Source: Pterois miles (taxonomy: Eukaryota; Chordata; Actinopteri; Perciformes; Scorpaenidae). From it: 64,000 nucleotides of DNA. The DNA lies in NCBI GenBank assembly GCA_947000775.1, contig CAMQGK010000567.1, forward strand, positions 20,738,001-20,802,000. Direction: 5' to 3'. Below the pieces are notes generated by a model. That model made no database searches. It saw only the letters and a list, made by a program, of their open reading frames with translations, and had not been told where the DNA came from. Shown piece after piece: positions 1 to 15,000 of the stretch (within the stretch, counting starts at the first letter, position 1; every line of letters begins with the position of its first letter). The position numbers and the translations under genes are program-made.

Positions 1-398
1 TCTGAGCTAACGTGGCATCCACACAGCAGTACATTGCTTAGCTTCCGTGCCGATACTCCTGTCTGCTTCTCCAAACTGGGAGCATGACGACCACCATCTA
101 AGTTACTGTATGTAACATTAATACACTCACTATAAGGATGCACATACAGTATATTGTACATGTTGCAGCGCCATCATGCAGAAACCTACATCAGGTCATG
201 TGGCTTTTAGAAAGGCTTGGCAAAATAGCATTTTGATGCTAAAACATAGATACTTTGAGCAAAATTTGAATGTTCAGATGAAGCTAGAGAGTGATACAAA
301 AACCTCAAAAATAACAAATCTGCCCTTTAAAACAAACACACGCTGAGATGACAACTTAAACTCACTGTGTTAATACTTAACAGCTACTATTGTCTTAC

Positions 399-3300
399 CG
401 TTAGGCCCGTGATGGCTATACCGCCGGCGATGAGCAGGCCGTCAGGGATGGCCTCTCTCGCCTCGTAGGGATAGGTGATACTGGAGTCTCCGCAGAAGAA
501 GCCTCGCTTGTACGGCGTCACCGCCTTCAACTCGCATGCAAAGAATGGGATGGAGGCTGATTGAATATGGGTGAGAAAGGGAGGGGAGGCAGACAAAAGA
601 AAAAAAAAGATGACTTGATGAATGTTTGTGAGCATGTGGTCCATGTAACAATGATCAACGAGATTGGCACAGTCGGCTAACATAAAGGTGGCCTCACAGG
701 AACAGCTTCAAAGAACATCAGTCATCTGGTGACATGATTTCCAGATTCCTGCAGGATGAAGCATTCCTCACATAGCTGCTTCCATCAGAGGAGAAGGGAG
801 ACGGAGTAATGACGGACACAGAAAGACAGAAATACAAGGAGAGGGGCAGGACAGTGGAGAATTAAGATGAGGAAGGAGGAAGAAGTGGAGAGGGTGTGTT
901 ACACAGGAGTGTGCCAACAGAGGACAATAAACCCGTTGTTGGGAGAGTTAGGTATTTTTTTAACAGTGAAGCTTTGTTCCAGGGGAAAGCATTTGAGCTA
1001 CAACGGTTAATCAATCAAGTATCAACTATTAAATTATTACCAACTATTTTGATAATCAATTAATTGGTTTGAATATTTTTTAAAGAAATAAACAGCTTAC
1101 AGCTACGTAAATGTGAATGTTTTCTGGTTTCTTTACTCCTCTATGGCAGTAAACTGAATGTCTTTGAGTTGTGGACAAAACAAGACATTTGAGGACTTCA
1201 TCTTGGGCTTTAGGCAACACTGATTGCCGTCTTTGGGTCACAATACTCCCATATTTCTCCCAATTTATGACAAATGTTCACACCTTTTTTCCTTGTCATT
1301 ATCTCTACCTGTTTCTGGTTCTGCACAGGGTGTGCATGCCGATCAGCCATAACATTATGACCACTGACAGGTGAAGAGAATAACATTCATAATCTCGTTA
1401 CAGTGGCACCTGGCAGTGGGTGGGATATATTAGGCAGCAGGTGAACATTTTGAAAAGTTGATGTGATGGACGCAGAAAAAAATGGGCAAATGTAACGATA
1501 CGAGCGACTTTGACAAGGGCCAGATTGTGATGGCTAGACGACTGAGTCAGAGCATCTCCAACACCGCAGCTCTCGTGGGATGTTCCCGATCTGCAGTGGT
1601 CAGGACCGACCAAAAGTGGTCCAAGGAAGGACAACCGGTGAACCATTGACAGAGTCAGGGGTGGCCAAGGCTCATTGAAGCACATGGGGAGCGAAGGTTG
1701 GCCCACGATGTCCGATCCAGGAGAACAGCTGCTGTAGCGGAAACTACTAAAAAAGTTAATGCTGGTTCTGATAAAAAGGTGGCAGAACACACAGTGCATC
1801 AGTTTGTTGCATATGGGGCTGCGTAACCGCAGACCGGTCAGGGTGAACATGCTGACCTAATGTTATGGCTGTTCAGCGGGAGCCCAGCTGTTTCCACCCG
1901 GACAACAATACAGCTACACCATATGTTGTTTCCTTGTGGAAAGGATGCTCAAGACAACACGGTTTGAGCTGCATTCTCCGCTGGGTTCAGCACACATGGT
2001 CAGCGCCCGCTGCATCCAAAGTTGGACAAAAAACTGTCATGGGGCAAACCATTGTAAATCAAAAACACAGTGGTGCCGTTATCATGTTGTGTCTGCAAAG
2101 ACCTTCAGTGAGTGAGAAAGGAGAGAGAAATGTAGAGTAGGACAAAGAAATTGGCCGACTCAAGCCGATGCCAGAGATTCACACAAGTTCACACTAGAAG
2201 AGCCAATTACTCTGTCCAAATCAGTTAATCAAGAAAATAGATCAATCAACAGATTAACTGACAATGAAAGTACTTGTTAGCTGTAGGCCTAGAACACATT
2301 GACCTTTAATTTGTTCTATTTTATTGTCCTACATGTGTGTTCACTACATTTCCTGGTAGGTCACTAATTATAAAAACTCTATCAGGTAAAAGTGGGTCAA
2401 GGTCTGACACGCTTAAGTAAACACACCTCACAGCAGGATGGGGAAAGTTCGTTGAGTAAAAGTTGTTTTTAAATGATCACAAAAAAGGGGAAAAACGGTG
2501 TGTTTGTACACCTAGAAACAGGAGCAGAGCTGCACAGCTTTCATTCTGTATTGTACTTCAAACTAATAACCAGTAGCCCAGCGAAAGGCTGCTCTATTTC
2601 TCTGCCCCGTATGTATCCCATGTCCCCTTGTCACCCCGTGGAATGCAACGAGAACATGGGACTAATCATTAACCTCTGTGCCTCTTCCTGTCATCCCAGG
2701 CCTGCTGGTTGGCTGGAATGCACCCAGGCCAAAACACTGCTCCTGCCAGGGAAACTCTCAGATTACATGACTGTGTAGCGCACAGGATACACACTTGAAA
2801 TCAGGCAAAAGGAACAACACACTCAAACGCAAACAATGGCACGCAAACATGTCTTGAAGTGTGATAAATCAACAATTATTAACCAACAAAGGACAGGGCG
2901 TGAATAGCTATATCACTAGGCCAACGTTAAGATTTGTGTGTTTGCTATCACAACCACGCAGTCATACCGCTAATTCAGCCTCACTGAACTGATACAGGAT
3001 AACGAGGAAATAATCTATAGGTCCGAGGCTATCAGCACAGAAAACACATGAGGAGGCAACTCTTAACAGCTGTGTGATGACAACTGATTAAAGATGTTAC
3101 ACTGTAGCCAAAAGTGTGTTAGTGACCTCCGTAGTCAAAGTCACGCTGCCCCAGCAGAAAGACGAAACACAGATAAACGCCAGCCCTCCTGCATATAATT
3201 TAAGAGTGGCCTCAGTTAGAAAGCGAGGGAGGGAAACACGTTGCAGGAAGATAGCGGAGGCTGTGACGCCAACAAGGAGAGAGATAGGAAACACCTCTTG

Positions 3301-6300
3301 CCTGACCCCGATCGATCATCCAGCTCATTCAGTCGCCACGTCTACAGGCGTCTCCTCACACACACCTACATAAATTACATTAATATATCTCATGCAACAC
3401 ACACATCCACCAACAGGAGCTACTGTATGCTTTTTTAGACAAAAGGATTTAAGATGATGATGGCGTTTTTCTTGCCTTTACAACAAATGTCAGTTGAATC
3501 TTGTCAAACCTTTGGATTATTAGAATGACACCTCATTTTCCACATAACTCTGTACATGTAAGTCGACCGGAAATTCATCAATTCCTACGTTTGTGAAACT
3601 TCTACTTCTGTTTTTTTTTTTGATATGTAATTTGCCTCAAGTATGTTGAACTTTTACAGCTGATTACAGACTGTATGCATTGTGTGCCACAGGAAGTTAG
3701 CAACATGCTAAGGAATTAGCAAATAAATCAACTAAGTAAAAAGTTTGACAGCATATTTAGCAGTTTTGTGAACAATTTTGCACTCTACAATATAGGCACT
3801 CTACTGTATGTTATGAAGCTAGCATGCTACCAGTGTTAGCTAAATTTGCTTTCAAACTTTTGTAGTCCTGTTGGCATCATCGGTCTGTGACCTTCAGAAC
3901 TCACTAGATCGGTTTGTAACCGAGTGTGAAGCAGCTGGGATGAGGACCAGCACCTCTAAATCTGAGGCCATGGTTCTCAGCAAGCAAGAAACCGATGGAT
4001 TGTCTACTCCGTGTAGGGAATGAGTCCTTACCCCAAGTGAAGGACTTCAAGTATCTCAGGGTCAATGGGACGTGAAATTGGCTGCAGAATCGGAGCAGCA
4101 GCGGCGGTATTGCATTCGCTTTACCGCACTTTTGTGACAAGAAGAGAGCCGAGCCAGAAGGCTCGATCTACTTATCAGTCTTTGGTCCTACTCTCACCTA
4201 TGGTCATGAGGGCTGGGTCATGACCTAAAGAACTAGATCACTGGTACAAGTAGACCAAATGGGTTTTCTCAGGAGGTTGGCTTGCGTCTCCCTTAGAGAT
4301 AGGGTGAGAAGCTCAGCGATCCGTGAGGAACTCGGAGTAGAGTCGTTGCACTGAAAGGAGCCAGCTGAGGTGGTTCAGCATCTGGTAAGGATGCCCCCCT
4401 GGGCGCCTCCCTAAGGAGTTGTTCCAGTCACGACCAGCTGGGAGGAGGCCCCGGGGAAGACCCAGGACTAGGTGGAGAGATTACATCTCCAAACTGGCCT
4501 GGGAACGCCTCCGGATCCCCCAGTCAGAGCTGGTTAATGTGGCCCAGGAAAGTTTGGGGTCCCCTGCTGGAGCTGTTGTCCCTTCAACCAGATCCAGGAT
4601 AAGTAGTTGAAGATGAGATGAGATGTCTTGAATGAGGGTTTCCTGGTTCCTTTCTGCTGCCTGTATAAAATGCACACACATCTCTTAATCTCCTAATCGT
4701 AATCCTCTTATCTGTGTGTATCATACCTTGGTGGAGACCTGCAGAGATATGGTCTCCGGTTCATCTCTGGTTCAAACTGAGTGGGTGTAGACTTGTTTTT
4801 TCATTTGGTTATAAAGCAATGAACTCCATTTAAATGTGTGTTTAGCTTACAAACCATCCAGCACACAGTCAACAATTGCAGCTTGCTGACTTTATAAGAC
4901 TCCTGGTGTTTATACTGTGAGTTTATCAGAAGGGGGAACAGATGATTGTGCTGTATGTGTATGTGAATGATGAAGCAAAATCACAAAATAATCTGGATGT
5001 ACTGTAATCAGTATTTGAGGTAATACTTAGCAGTGACACACACTTATTATTTTTTATCATATTTTTTGGGACAACATATCCTCATGGAACAGTCTGCATT
5101 TTTTGTGCGTTTTCCTGCAAATGTCCAGCAACATGTGACACAGGTATCAATTTCCATTACGGTCTTTTCAAAATAAACTTCCATTTTCACAGGAAACAAC
5201 TTAGGTTAGGTTTAGGCAAAAAAATACCTGGTTAGGTTTAGGCAAAGATTGTGATCTGGGATAAAATAATTCCTAAAGTGGTCCAGTCCCCTGGGCGAAA
5301 GTATGATATACTTCCTGGTTCACAACAAGGCCTATAGAATGAGACTGGGACACGGTTTTGAGCTCTGGGGTATAACATATGCTGTGGTCGTACGTTGCTA
5401 TTGGCTAAATTTTGGCACGGGCAGATCAGATTTTACTGTGCATGCGTTGTATCCAAAGATATGATGTGTTGATGACACATGACTTCTCCTGGGATATAAA
5501 TGAATTACAGTGCATTACTTTTCAGAGGTATAGCTATAAACATTGTATGAGACCAGCCTGTCCAGTTTTCAGGGCCCTGGTACCTTACTATACTCACTCT
5601 ATCCCGACAGTAGTACATGAGACATATAATTGAGAAAACAACAAAACAAAACTTCTTGATTAGGCTTAGGCAACAAAACTACTTAGTTAGGTTTAGGAAA
5701 AGATCATGGTTAGGGTTCAAATAACACTGGAAGTGGCAAAACTGAGGAACTTAATAAGTCAACATTGTCTTCTGGTTTCACATGGTATGAACACCGGTCT
5801 CTTTGGCAAGTCTGGTGTTTTCTAACCTACCCATCCACAACGTCCTCCTCCCTAAGTGGCATTTGCTGCTCTTTATACTTCCTAGTTCACAGTTACATGG
5901 AACAGCCTGTTTGGGGTGTTTTCTGCGTGCTCAAATGCTGCAACATAAAGTACAGCATCTGACATTTACCCTGCCATAAATTGCCTGCTTTGCATGTAAT
6001 GAGGTCAATTTTGTGGCAAATATTACTTTCCATACTGCCCATTAACCGGCGTCCCTCTGTGTCCTCATCAGATTCCACAATATGGACGGTCCTCCCTCAG
6101 TAATCAATATTTTTGCTGCCCTGGCTGCGGGTTAATGGACAGATTCTCCATTAAGGACCAAATGGCTCTGTGGTTACATTGGGAACATGGACTTTTTAAG
6201 GGATCACTTTCAATACACATGGAGGTCTAATGGGATCCATGAAGTGCTGAGCCAGATAGCAGCATAATTTATGACCGCAGGCCTGCCAGTGCTGATGGTT

Positions 6301-7871
6301 TGTGTTGTTTTCCCCCGTTTTTGTATGCAGTCCATGGACAGACCCGCCACTGATGGCCACGAACCAAAGATCACTCCAATGTGGCAAAGCTGTTTGCAAA
6401 GTTTCTCAATAAAATAAATCTGCCAACCACAGTTGTGTCAAATTCTCGGCATATAATAAATAACAACAAAGCAATAGTGCTGGAAAACCACACGCAAAGC
6501 TGTTCTGCACAATCCTGTACAAATTACACGCTCCTGTGTCACAGTCAACCTCCATGTTTTACAACTATATTAAAACTGTTTTCACAACAAGACATGAAAA
6601 CACTCCAGGGACCCTCACATCATCTGTCAGGCAGCTGTGAGCAGACCTCTGCACCTGGCCAAGACTAAAAGAGAGAGCCATGCCAGGAGGGCCTGCGAGG
6701 GGACCCGAGAGGAGGCGGAGGAGTGGGTCGGCTCACACAGCCAGGCCAAAATGTGCTGCTCGCTGGGTCTGACACTCAAAGCAGGAATGCTTTCAAATAG
6801 TCAAAAGGGACAGAAAGAAAGAAGGGGGGAAAGAAGAGAAGGAGGGAGGGAGGAGAAGAGGAGGAATGAGAGCAGAGGGGATATGTGCCTCGCTCTGAGA
6901 AACTCTTCTGGTTCTAATTTACACATCTATGACCACAGCCCAGAATGAGCTCACTGTGAGAGGAGAACAACAACCAAAAGCTAGAAAAAAAAAAAAACCT
7001 ACGGAGAAAGTGATTAACGAGAGAGCGCAAAAAAAATAGGGCAGATGATAGTTAGTCATCCATATGCTTTACGCTGATCAATACAGTGTCAAACTAAAAA
7101 CTAGGCTAAAATGCATAGCCAGGAGGCGAGAGAACTGACAAATGGGGGTGAGGGCGGTAATACCGGGGTGAGAGAAAACTGCAGAGATGGAGCCAAGAGA
7201 GATGCGGCGAGGGTTTCTCTCCGGAGAACAGCAGACGGAGGCGATTAGTGGTGGTTCTGGAATGTGAAGGTCAGAGATCTGGGCTCTGCTGGGACCCGCT
7301 CTGTAAACACGACCCCACGTCAACCAGCAGAATATCGCCAACACACACTCAGACTCAACACACACAGAAAAACCACACTGGGATGCAAACAAACCGAACC
7401 CACAGCCACACAGACAACCAAACAAACCACCAAAAAACCCCACCAGCATTTAGAAAAAAAAAAATGAATCAACCAAATAAACCATGCAAGAGCAGCTTCA
7501 CTATCACAGACACATGAAGTGCCGGGGATGTTGCTGGTGTCGGACAAACAGCCACATAGATCAGCTCTACACTCAGCCTAAAGCGATGTCTGAGCCACAG
7601 TCTGCTTCATCACATCCAATAATGTTTGCCTCGTTCTACATTTGCCCTCTGATAGAGCTGGAGGACACACAATTGGTGCGTGACCTGTCAACACAGGTCC
7701 ATTTGGCCTGTGGTTTAGGACCAGGCTGAGCCTGGGACTGCGGCCCAGCTTGCTACAGCACCTTTCAGGGGTGGTCCGCCCTCTCTGGGGCCCCTCACCA
7801 GCTTGCATGTGCCAGTGTTTCCCAGCTAAATTTTATTAAGCTGCTTGTTTACCTACAAGTCAACACTGCAA

Positions 7872-7902
<31 letters not shown>

Positions 7903-10900
7903 CTGGTGAAGTGAACCCTGAAGTGTCGTAATTTGAATCTTTGCAAGTGTGATAATCCCTGGTAACGACTTTACAAGAAGCAGTGTGACGACGTGTTTGA
8001 CATGCTCATAAATAGCAGTCACCGGTTGGGCTGGGTGGGCTTGTACATTCATTTGCGCAATAATGACTTTAACTGCACAGAACTGTCTCCATGAGCTACC
8101 CTTGATCTGTTCTTTCATCTAATCAGTATTCAGTCTGAGTCAGGTATTTTAAGGGCAAAGTCAAAGTCTCTTATGTTTCACCTGATGTAAAAAGTCTTTG
8201 TTTGAAGAAGCAGACTGTATGCACCATCACATAAAAGACCACAAAGAGACACACACACACAGAGAAGCTATTGTATAGCTGGGCAGGTAACAATTAAAGA
8301 GGAGGTGTCAGCCACACCAAGGCTGTGATTATGATTGGCAACCATAAACTGCCACAAAGACAATTAATGTACTGGGTGTATGTGAGTGTCCTAGAAGGTG
8401 GTTCTTCCTGTTCATCCGTGGTGACCCATCCAGATAGTGGAGTGGTGGCATACATGGATCTAATATAAAGAGAACTGGATACAGCTTTGGAGGAAAGCTC
8501 CCATTCATTCCTATGAGAGTTGATCAGTGGCGCATGAAGCAAAATTGGCTCGACTGCCGAGTGATAAATGTACCTTAATACATAATCTCCTGCATCCACT
8601 GGGCCCATAGAGCAGGCTCAGTAGCACTTCCTTAAACTCTGCCTCCCAGCCCTCGCTCCAGCCTTGGTCTCATTCACAAGAATGGAGGAAGGAAAATAAC
8701 TCTGGATTGGGTATTAGTGCATTTTACAACTTTTAGGACTTAATGTTGGGCTATTCAAGTGTTCATACTGGGACGCTGATTCAAAAATATTACAAACGTC
8801 TCTTTCCCAGACGTCTATGGAAAAAAGTCTTTTTGGGTCCAATGGCATCACGTGACAGAAATAGAAGTTGTAATTCCACCATTTGGCTGCTATGAAAGTT
8901 TGCTTCAAAGCCTGGCGCTCTTCCTGGGAGATTGGTGGGGTTAGGGTGAGCGGTGCCCACCTGCTCTGACACATTTATTTTTCTGTAATTAGATGGATTG
9001 TGCTGAGAGACTCATCTGTTTTGTCTGCCCTGATGCAGCACAAAGAAGACAAATCAGAGAAGAACAAAAAGGGACTGAGGAGCCACAACAGTCTTGGATC
9101 TTTGTTAACCATCTGCTACCATCAGCATCACCTGCTCCACACAACCTCTTTAAGCTGACACCCGCCGTCTCATTTATCACGATGCATTTGATGTGCAATA
9201 TCAAAAAAAGAAAGTGTGTAAACTAAACTGCGATGTTTCCTCCAACTGCCTTTATGTAGCTGTACGTTCCACCATGAGAGCTCCTGCTTGCCCCTCTCTC
9301 TGTTACTGTTACAGCTGGCCAGTGGAGACATGCTCCCCACAGCTGCTTCTGTTCTCTCCACACTTCACTGACCTGCTTCCTGGAGCCCGGCTCTGGAGTT
9401 CAGGGCAAGAGCGGTGAGGTCTGAAGTGGTTCTGTCTGTCTGCCTGTCTGATTCAGCAGGAACATAAAGGACCCGCCACTCCGGTATGCACCTTGGAGTC
9501 TTAAAAAGGAGCTCACCGGTGGTTTTTGTGCTGTGAAGGTGAGGGTGTGCGCAGCAGAGAAATGAGGGCTGACGTGTGAGAGCGACACGCAGGGTTGTGG
9601 TTGAGACGGCAGGGGAGGTATTTGGCGTGGAGCAGCCTGATTGTGGTTGGACTGTATGTAAGTATGTATGGCAAGTGTTTTGTCTGTTTTCTCAGGGTGT
9701 TTTGGTTTGCAGGGGAATATGCAGCTGGAGCAACTTCAGAGCGGAGGAAGGGAAAATGCGCCAGCAGGTGAGATCTAGCACACTGATAAAATGCTCCCGA
9801 TGATGGGTAACCATGCCATGGCGCCAAAGGTGGGCTGTCTAAGACTCCTTACAGAGAGGCAAAGTCCCGCCCCTTCCTGTGGACCACGATGGGACCTTAT
9901 TCAGAAAAAATATGAACAGCAAATAACAAGGAGAGATGAATCACACATATGATGTTTGTCAATTTAAAACATTAAAGCTGAAGTTTGTTGTTAAACTGCT
10001 GAAGTGTAAGACTGTGAACATACGTAATCAGAAAGTCTACATACCCAGAAGTGAAGTGACGTCTCTCTCACTGACGCAGACCAGACATGTGAAGAGCGAA
10101 TGGATACTGCGTGATTCACGCATCCCTTGTTCACACCAGTTGCATGTCAGTTGCGTTTCTGCAGCATTTCTGCTGCTGCTGCTACATAGTAGAAACGTGG
10201 ATGCCGAAAGAAAACAGAACAGGTAGCACAGCCGCCATGCGCTCCTCACGTGGCTGGTCTGGCCCAGGTTTAAAGCTACAATGCCTTTGTGTTATTTACT
10301 CACACCAGCAACGGGACTCGCTTGTTCTTTCGCTTCCTGGTTGACAAAAACACCAGGAGTCATTGGATAAAATACATCAGATAAGATAATGTCTCATTTG
10401 TGCGTGGAAAATAGCTAAGTTAGCTAGCTAGCCAGTGTTGGAGACATATATTGTGCAAGATGAGATGTGGTTCACGGAGTGGTTTCACACAAAACTAAAT
10501 GATACTATGGCAAACTGACTTTCTTGACTTGCAAAATTATGTTTTAAAATGACAAACATCATTTGTGTGATTCATGGTGCAATTCAAACAGAATCAATCA
10601 ATCAATCATCTCATCTGCCTGTGTCGGAGGCTTTTTGGCCGATTCAGCGCATTGAATCGGAAATCACTCGCTTAAACGAATCACTGCACAAGAAGAGAAA
10701 CAGCGTGAGAAAAGTGAGGAAAGCAAGCCAACGAGTAAAGTCAAGAGGAAAAACACAGCAATCTCATCTTAATCTCATCTGATCATTCCAACGTATGGAT
10801 ATTTTCACAACGCCATGGCCATCTGCAATAAAGCTAAGTGGTGAGAACGGTGTGAACACAATCTGCAAACGCTGCTTTGTTTCATGCACGTATCATAACA

Positions 10901-11997
10901 ACGGCTTGTCTATCCACCGCCTTCACTCTTCCGGTTTCTGGAATAAAGACAAATACAAACTACCACAACCTGCTGCTGTGGAGGGTTATTTCTTCTCATG
11001 CAGGCGCAGAACATACGTGCGAACTGGCCATCGGCTGTAGCCTTTGTGGTGTGTTCAAATGCAACTTGTTGGCCGAGAAAAATGCGACAAAACAGTGGGC
11101 CTTCATCGCCGCTAGTTCTTTAATGTTGGCTTGGTGTGCCTGGGCCTGTGGTTCTGACAGATGGGGCCGTATTCAGATTCAGGTAGATACTTCGATGGTA
11201 AGCCTCTCCAAAAAACCCATTCTAGCTAATGAGCACTGAGGATTAGAGCACTATACACATCTTTGTCCAGTCATTACGGCTAATACCTATGGACCACCCT
11301 AGGCACTTATGGAACCGGCATTGAGGAGAGGATTGCAGCTGCCTCATTAAAAGTACATTTGAAGCTATTTGCTGTCTGAACTGTCTCAGTGCTACTTCCT
11401 CCTCACAAGGACATAAACAGACAGCTGTGGGTAAGGTCCCTCCGGCGCCCCAGGGTCTGACCTCTGACCCCTACTGTAGATCTTCAACCCTTTCCATGGC
11501 TCACTGGACTCTCCCACCCCGGGGCTGCTCACTCACTCAGGCTCTTACTTGCCCGTCAGCCTTCAGGCACCTGAGACATTTCTGAACCGGCTCTGGTGCG
11601 CTAATGGGTGAAAGAAGATGTATTGACAGCAGAGTACATGCGCCCATATAGTCTGTCAGAGGACGGGTGCAGCTAATGGATTCCTGAAGCTCTGCAGTGC
11701 TGTCAAATGGGAAGGAGCTGCATTAGCACACTAACGAGAGAGAGGGTGAGCGAAATCACTTCTTCCACTGACTAATGATTTGACTGAGCCATCTTTAATG
11801 GTTCTCCATCTGTCAGCCGCAGAGAGACGCCAGAGCGTTCCATAACTTCGGAGCGTGTTTGATCAGTTCCTAAAACGCACAGCAAAAACAGGACCGGCAA
11901 ATTTTGTCAACAAACAGCACGCGCATGGCAGCCGCGATGATGACGCATACACACAAAAACGCCCACACCCACACTTTTACTCAAAAGCATGCACTCA

Positions 11998-12031
<34 letters not shown>

Positions 12032-15000
12032 GGAGACAATTTAATATTCCTGGCCCTATACACACACCGACATGCTGTGACGTGTCGGCTTCTCGCCGTC
12101 TCACTCACTTGGCAGCTTTCTCTGCCAAAAGAACAGAACCAGGAATCATAAACCCGCCGTCCGCCCAAAACACACATTCAGGCGTAAAACACACACACAC
12201 ACCTCACTACTTTGCTGGAACACCTTCGGTTTTAAAATAGAGTTTGCCTGAAGAAAAGAGGAAGAAAAGAGAAGGGGGTAAAGCAGAGATAAGCTGGAAA
12301 GAGGGAGCCGATTTAGGATTCAGATCACTCCGGTTGATACCGGCCTTCTCTTCCTGGCATGCTGCTTCACGTCCAGAAGAAAAACACACACACTTACAGC
12401 GATCAACTGATTCCAGCTTTCTCTTTCTATATTATCCAAAAACTAGTTTTTACTACTGAATGAAACAACTTTCCCCTATTTTAAACAGACAAATATATTA
12501 TGGCTGTCCTTGACCAAAAAAAATCCTGGTGGGTATTAATAAAAGATAATCAGATTGCCTCGGATGTTTTCCAGACTGCCATCCTACACCAAGGACTTCC
12601 TTTCAAAGTCACTGTTTTCACTGTTATTTGACTACTTACCCCATATTTGAAGAGCACCTGTATTTTTACTTCCAGCATTTCCAACACCAACTTTCCCGAC
12701 CCAGTGTAGCACTCCAAATTTTCTATAAGAAATCTTTAATCAACTACAATACAATTTTGTCGACTAATCAATTAGTTGATTTAAAGTTTCTCCATGAAGA
12801 ATCACACAAAAGCACCACTTTAAATGTTGTGTTTACCAGAGAGATGCTTATAAGTTTCATGGAAATAAGTCATTCAGCATGAAAAAAGCATTAAAAAACA
12901 AGAAAGAAAGTCCACACTAAGATGGTATTTACAACACTAAAAACAGTATGGGATTATTTAGTATGTCCACAACCTTAGTATGAAACCAATAGTATGTAAA
13001 TTGCAAACTATTTGTGGTGAAATATTACATAATACAAACACTAGACACTACGTGGCATAAATATCCCACAATGCAATGAGGTAGTGATGACAATCACTGT
13101 CAATCACACTTCAATTTAAAGGAAAAGTGTGTAGCTTTTATGGGGCTCTATTGGCAAGAATGGAATATAATATTAATAAGTATATTTTCTTTAGTGTTCA
13201 ATCACCTGAAGAATTGTTGTGCTTTTGTTAACTTAGAATTTATATCTAAGTCCGCCATGTTGCACCGTCATGTTTCTACAGTACGGACAAAACGAACACT
13301 ATTAACTTTTCCTGCTTGGAGTCGAAAACGCAACTGAAATCTTAGCCGACTGAGACCAAACCAGCCGATTACAGTTGCTCAACACTGTGAATCTATTTCT
13401 CTTTTGTATTATTTTGACGTAGCCTAACATCTTGTGCGCATCAAGTGTTGAAACAATTTCACAGTTAACCTCTACAAGAGGGTCAACCCCAGTGGCTGTC
13501 ACAATGCTCCTCTCAGCTGTATAAGCTAATAGTGGGGTTCTCAAGTGCCACTTCCAATCATTTCCCAATTACTCTTAAGAGAGGCAATAACTGGCTTTAT
13601 TGCGGGTGACGACAGAGTGAAGACCACCTGTGCAGGAGGGAAACAGCAGTGCAGGCTGGGAAGCCTGTCCCTGCACGCTCTGCAGATATGACAAACAACC
13701 CGACACCTCCTGACCTCTGGGTGGCTGGACGCATGATCTAATAGATGCAAGTCACAGGGCGCCAATTCTGTCAGGTCTGTCCCAATCAGACTGCTACAGT
13801 CCCACCAACCAGGAATGTACGCACACATTTAAAGACACACAAGCAAACACTTGCATCCTGCAGCTCACATGCAACATACTGACTCTGAGCTGAACCAGAA
13901 CAATCCATCTCTGTGCAGCATCCATCATGTGCGTGTCAGAACAATGCCATAAACACTAAAGCACAGCAAAGCCCAGTGTTAAGTAGTAGGAGTATGATCA
14001 GGTAACCTGAGTCAAAGCCTCAGTTAATGTCCTCAATATCCCAGCATTCCACAGTACACAGATTTAAGTTCATATATTAACTTTATGTAGCCATTGTAAA
14101 TGTGAACTACACAGCAAAACACATGGAGATGCTGTGACAGCTGTGGAATCCCTCTTCATCTGATAACATAATGAAGATGAGGCGCTTCAGGGTGAAATTC
14201 CACAGTTACAGTAGTGAATGAGCCCCTTTAACAGGACGAATAACGCCGGCGGCTCAACTGTCTGAGGGAATCTGATGAGGGCATTTTTAAGGGAAAAGTG
14301 GGTTAGTCAGAGATAAGGGGGTTTAGCTAAATAAAGGGCCCAATTCATCCACACTAAGTGAAGGCATTCACAGATGAGTCAAGGTCAGGCTGCTGTTGAT
14401 AGCTGACATGATGGTTAACAGAGCAGAGACAGGCAGGATGCCGTCAGACAGGCGGGAATCTGTAAGTAATCTCATATCTAGTTAGATCTCCCAGTAGCAA
14501 GTAACAATACATTATATTGTATTATATCTTTATGCTCTTATTTCTGTAAACATGGTGGATTGAACACTAGGCATAGTAAATGTATTGATATTATATTGAT
14601 ACTGTGGTATGAGAGTGGGTATCAGTTAAATTTCGGATATTTTAGTATCCTAATATGGCATTAGGGCTGCAACAAACGACTATTTTCATTGGCGATTAAT
14701 CTGACGATTAGTTTTTCGATTAGAGTTTCCTAAAACCCATGATGATGTCCTCAAATGTCTTGTTTTGTCTACAACTCAAAGATGTTCAGTTTACTGTCAC
14801 AGAGGAGTAAAGACACCAGAAAATATTCACATTTAAGAAGCTGTTATTTTTACATTTTTTTCTTAAAAAGTTACTCAAACCGATTAATCGATTATCAAAA
14901 TAGTTGGCGATTAAATTAATAGTTGACAACAAATCAATTAACGGTTGCAGCTCTAAAAAGCAAATGTGTTGTCTTTTTCTGGTTTTAAAGGCTGCATTTA

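Noticed and set aside
1398..1850. 150-codon minus-strand ORF
   Set aside because: It is the antisense shadow of the deleted Tc1-like element, whose transposase remnant reads on the plus strand.
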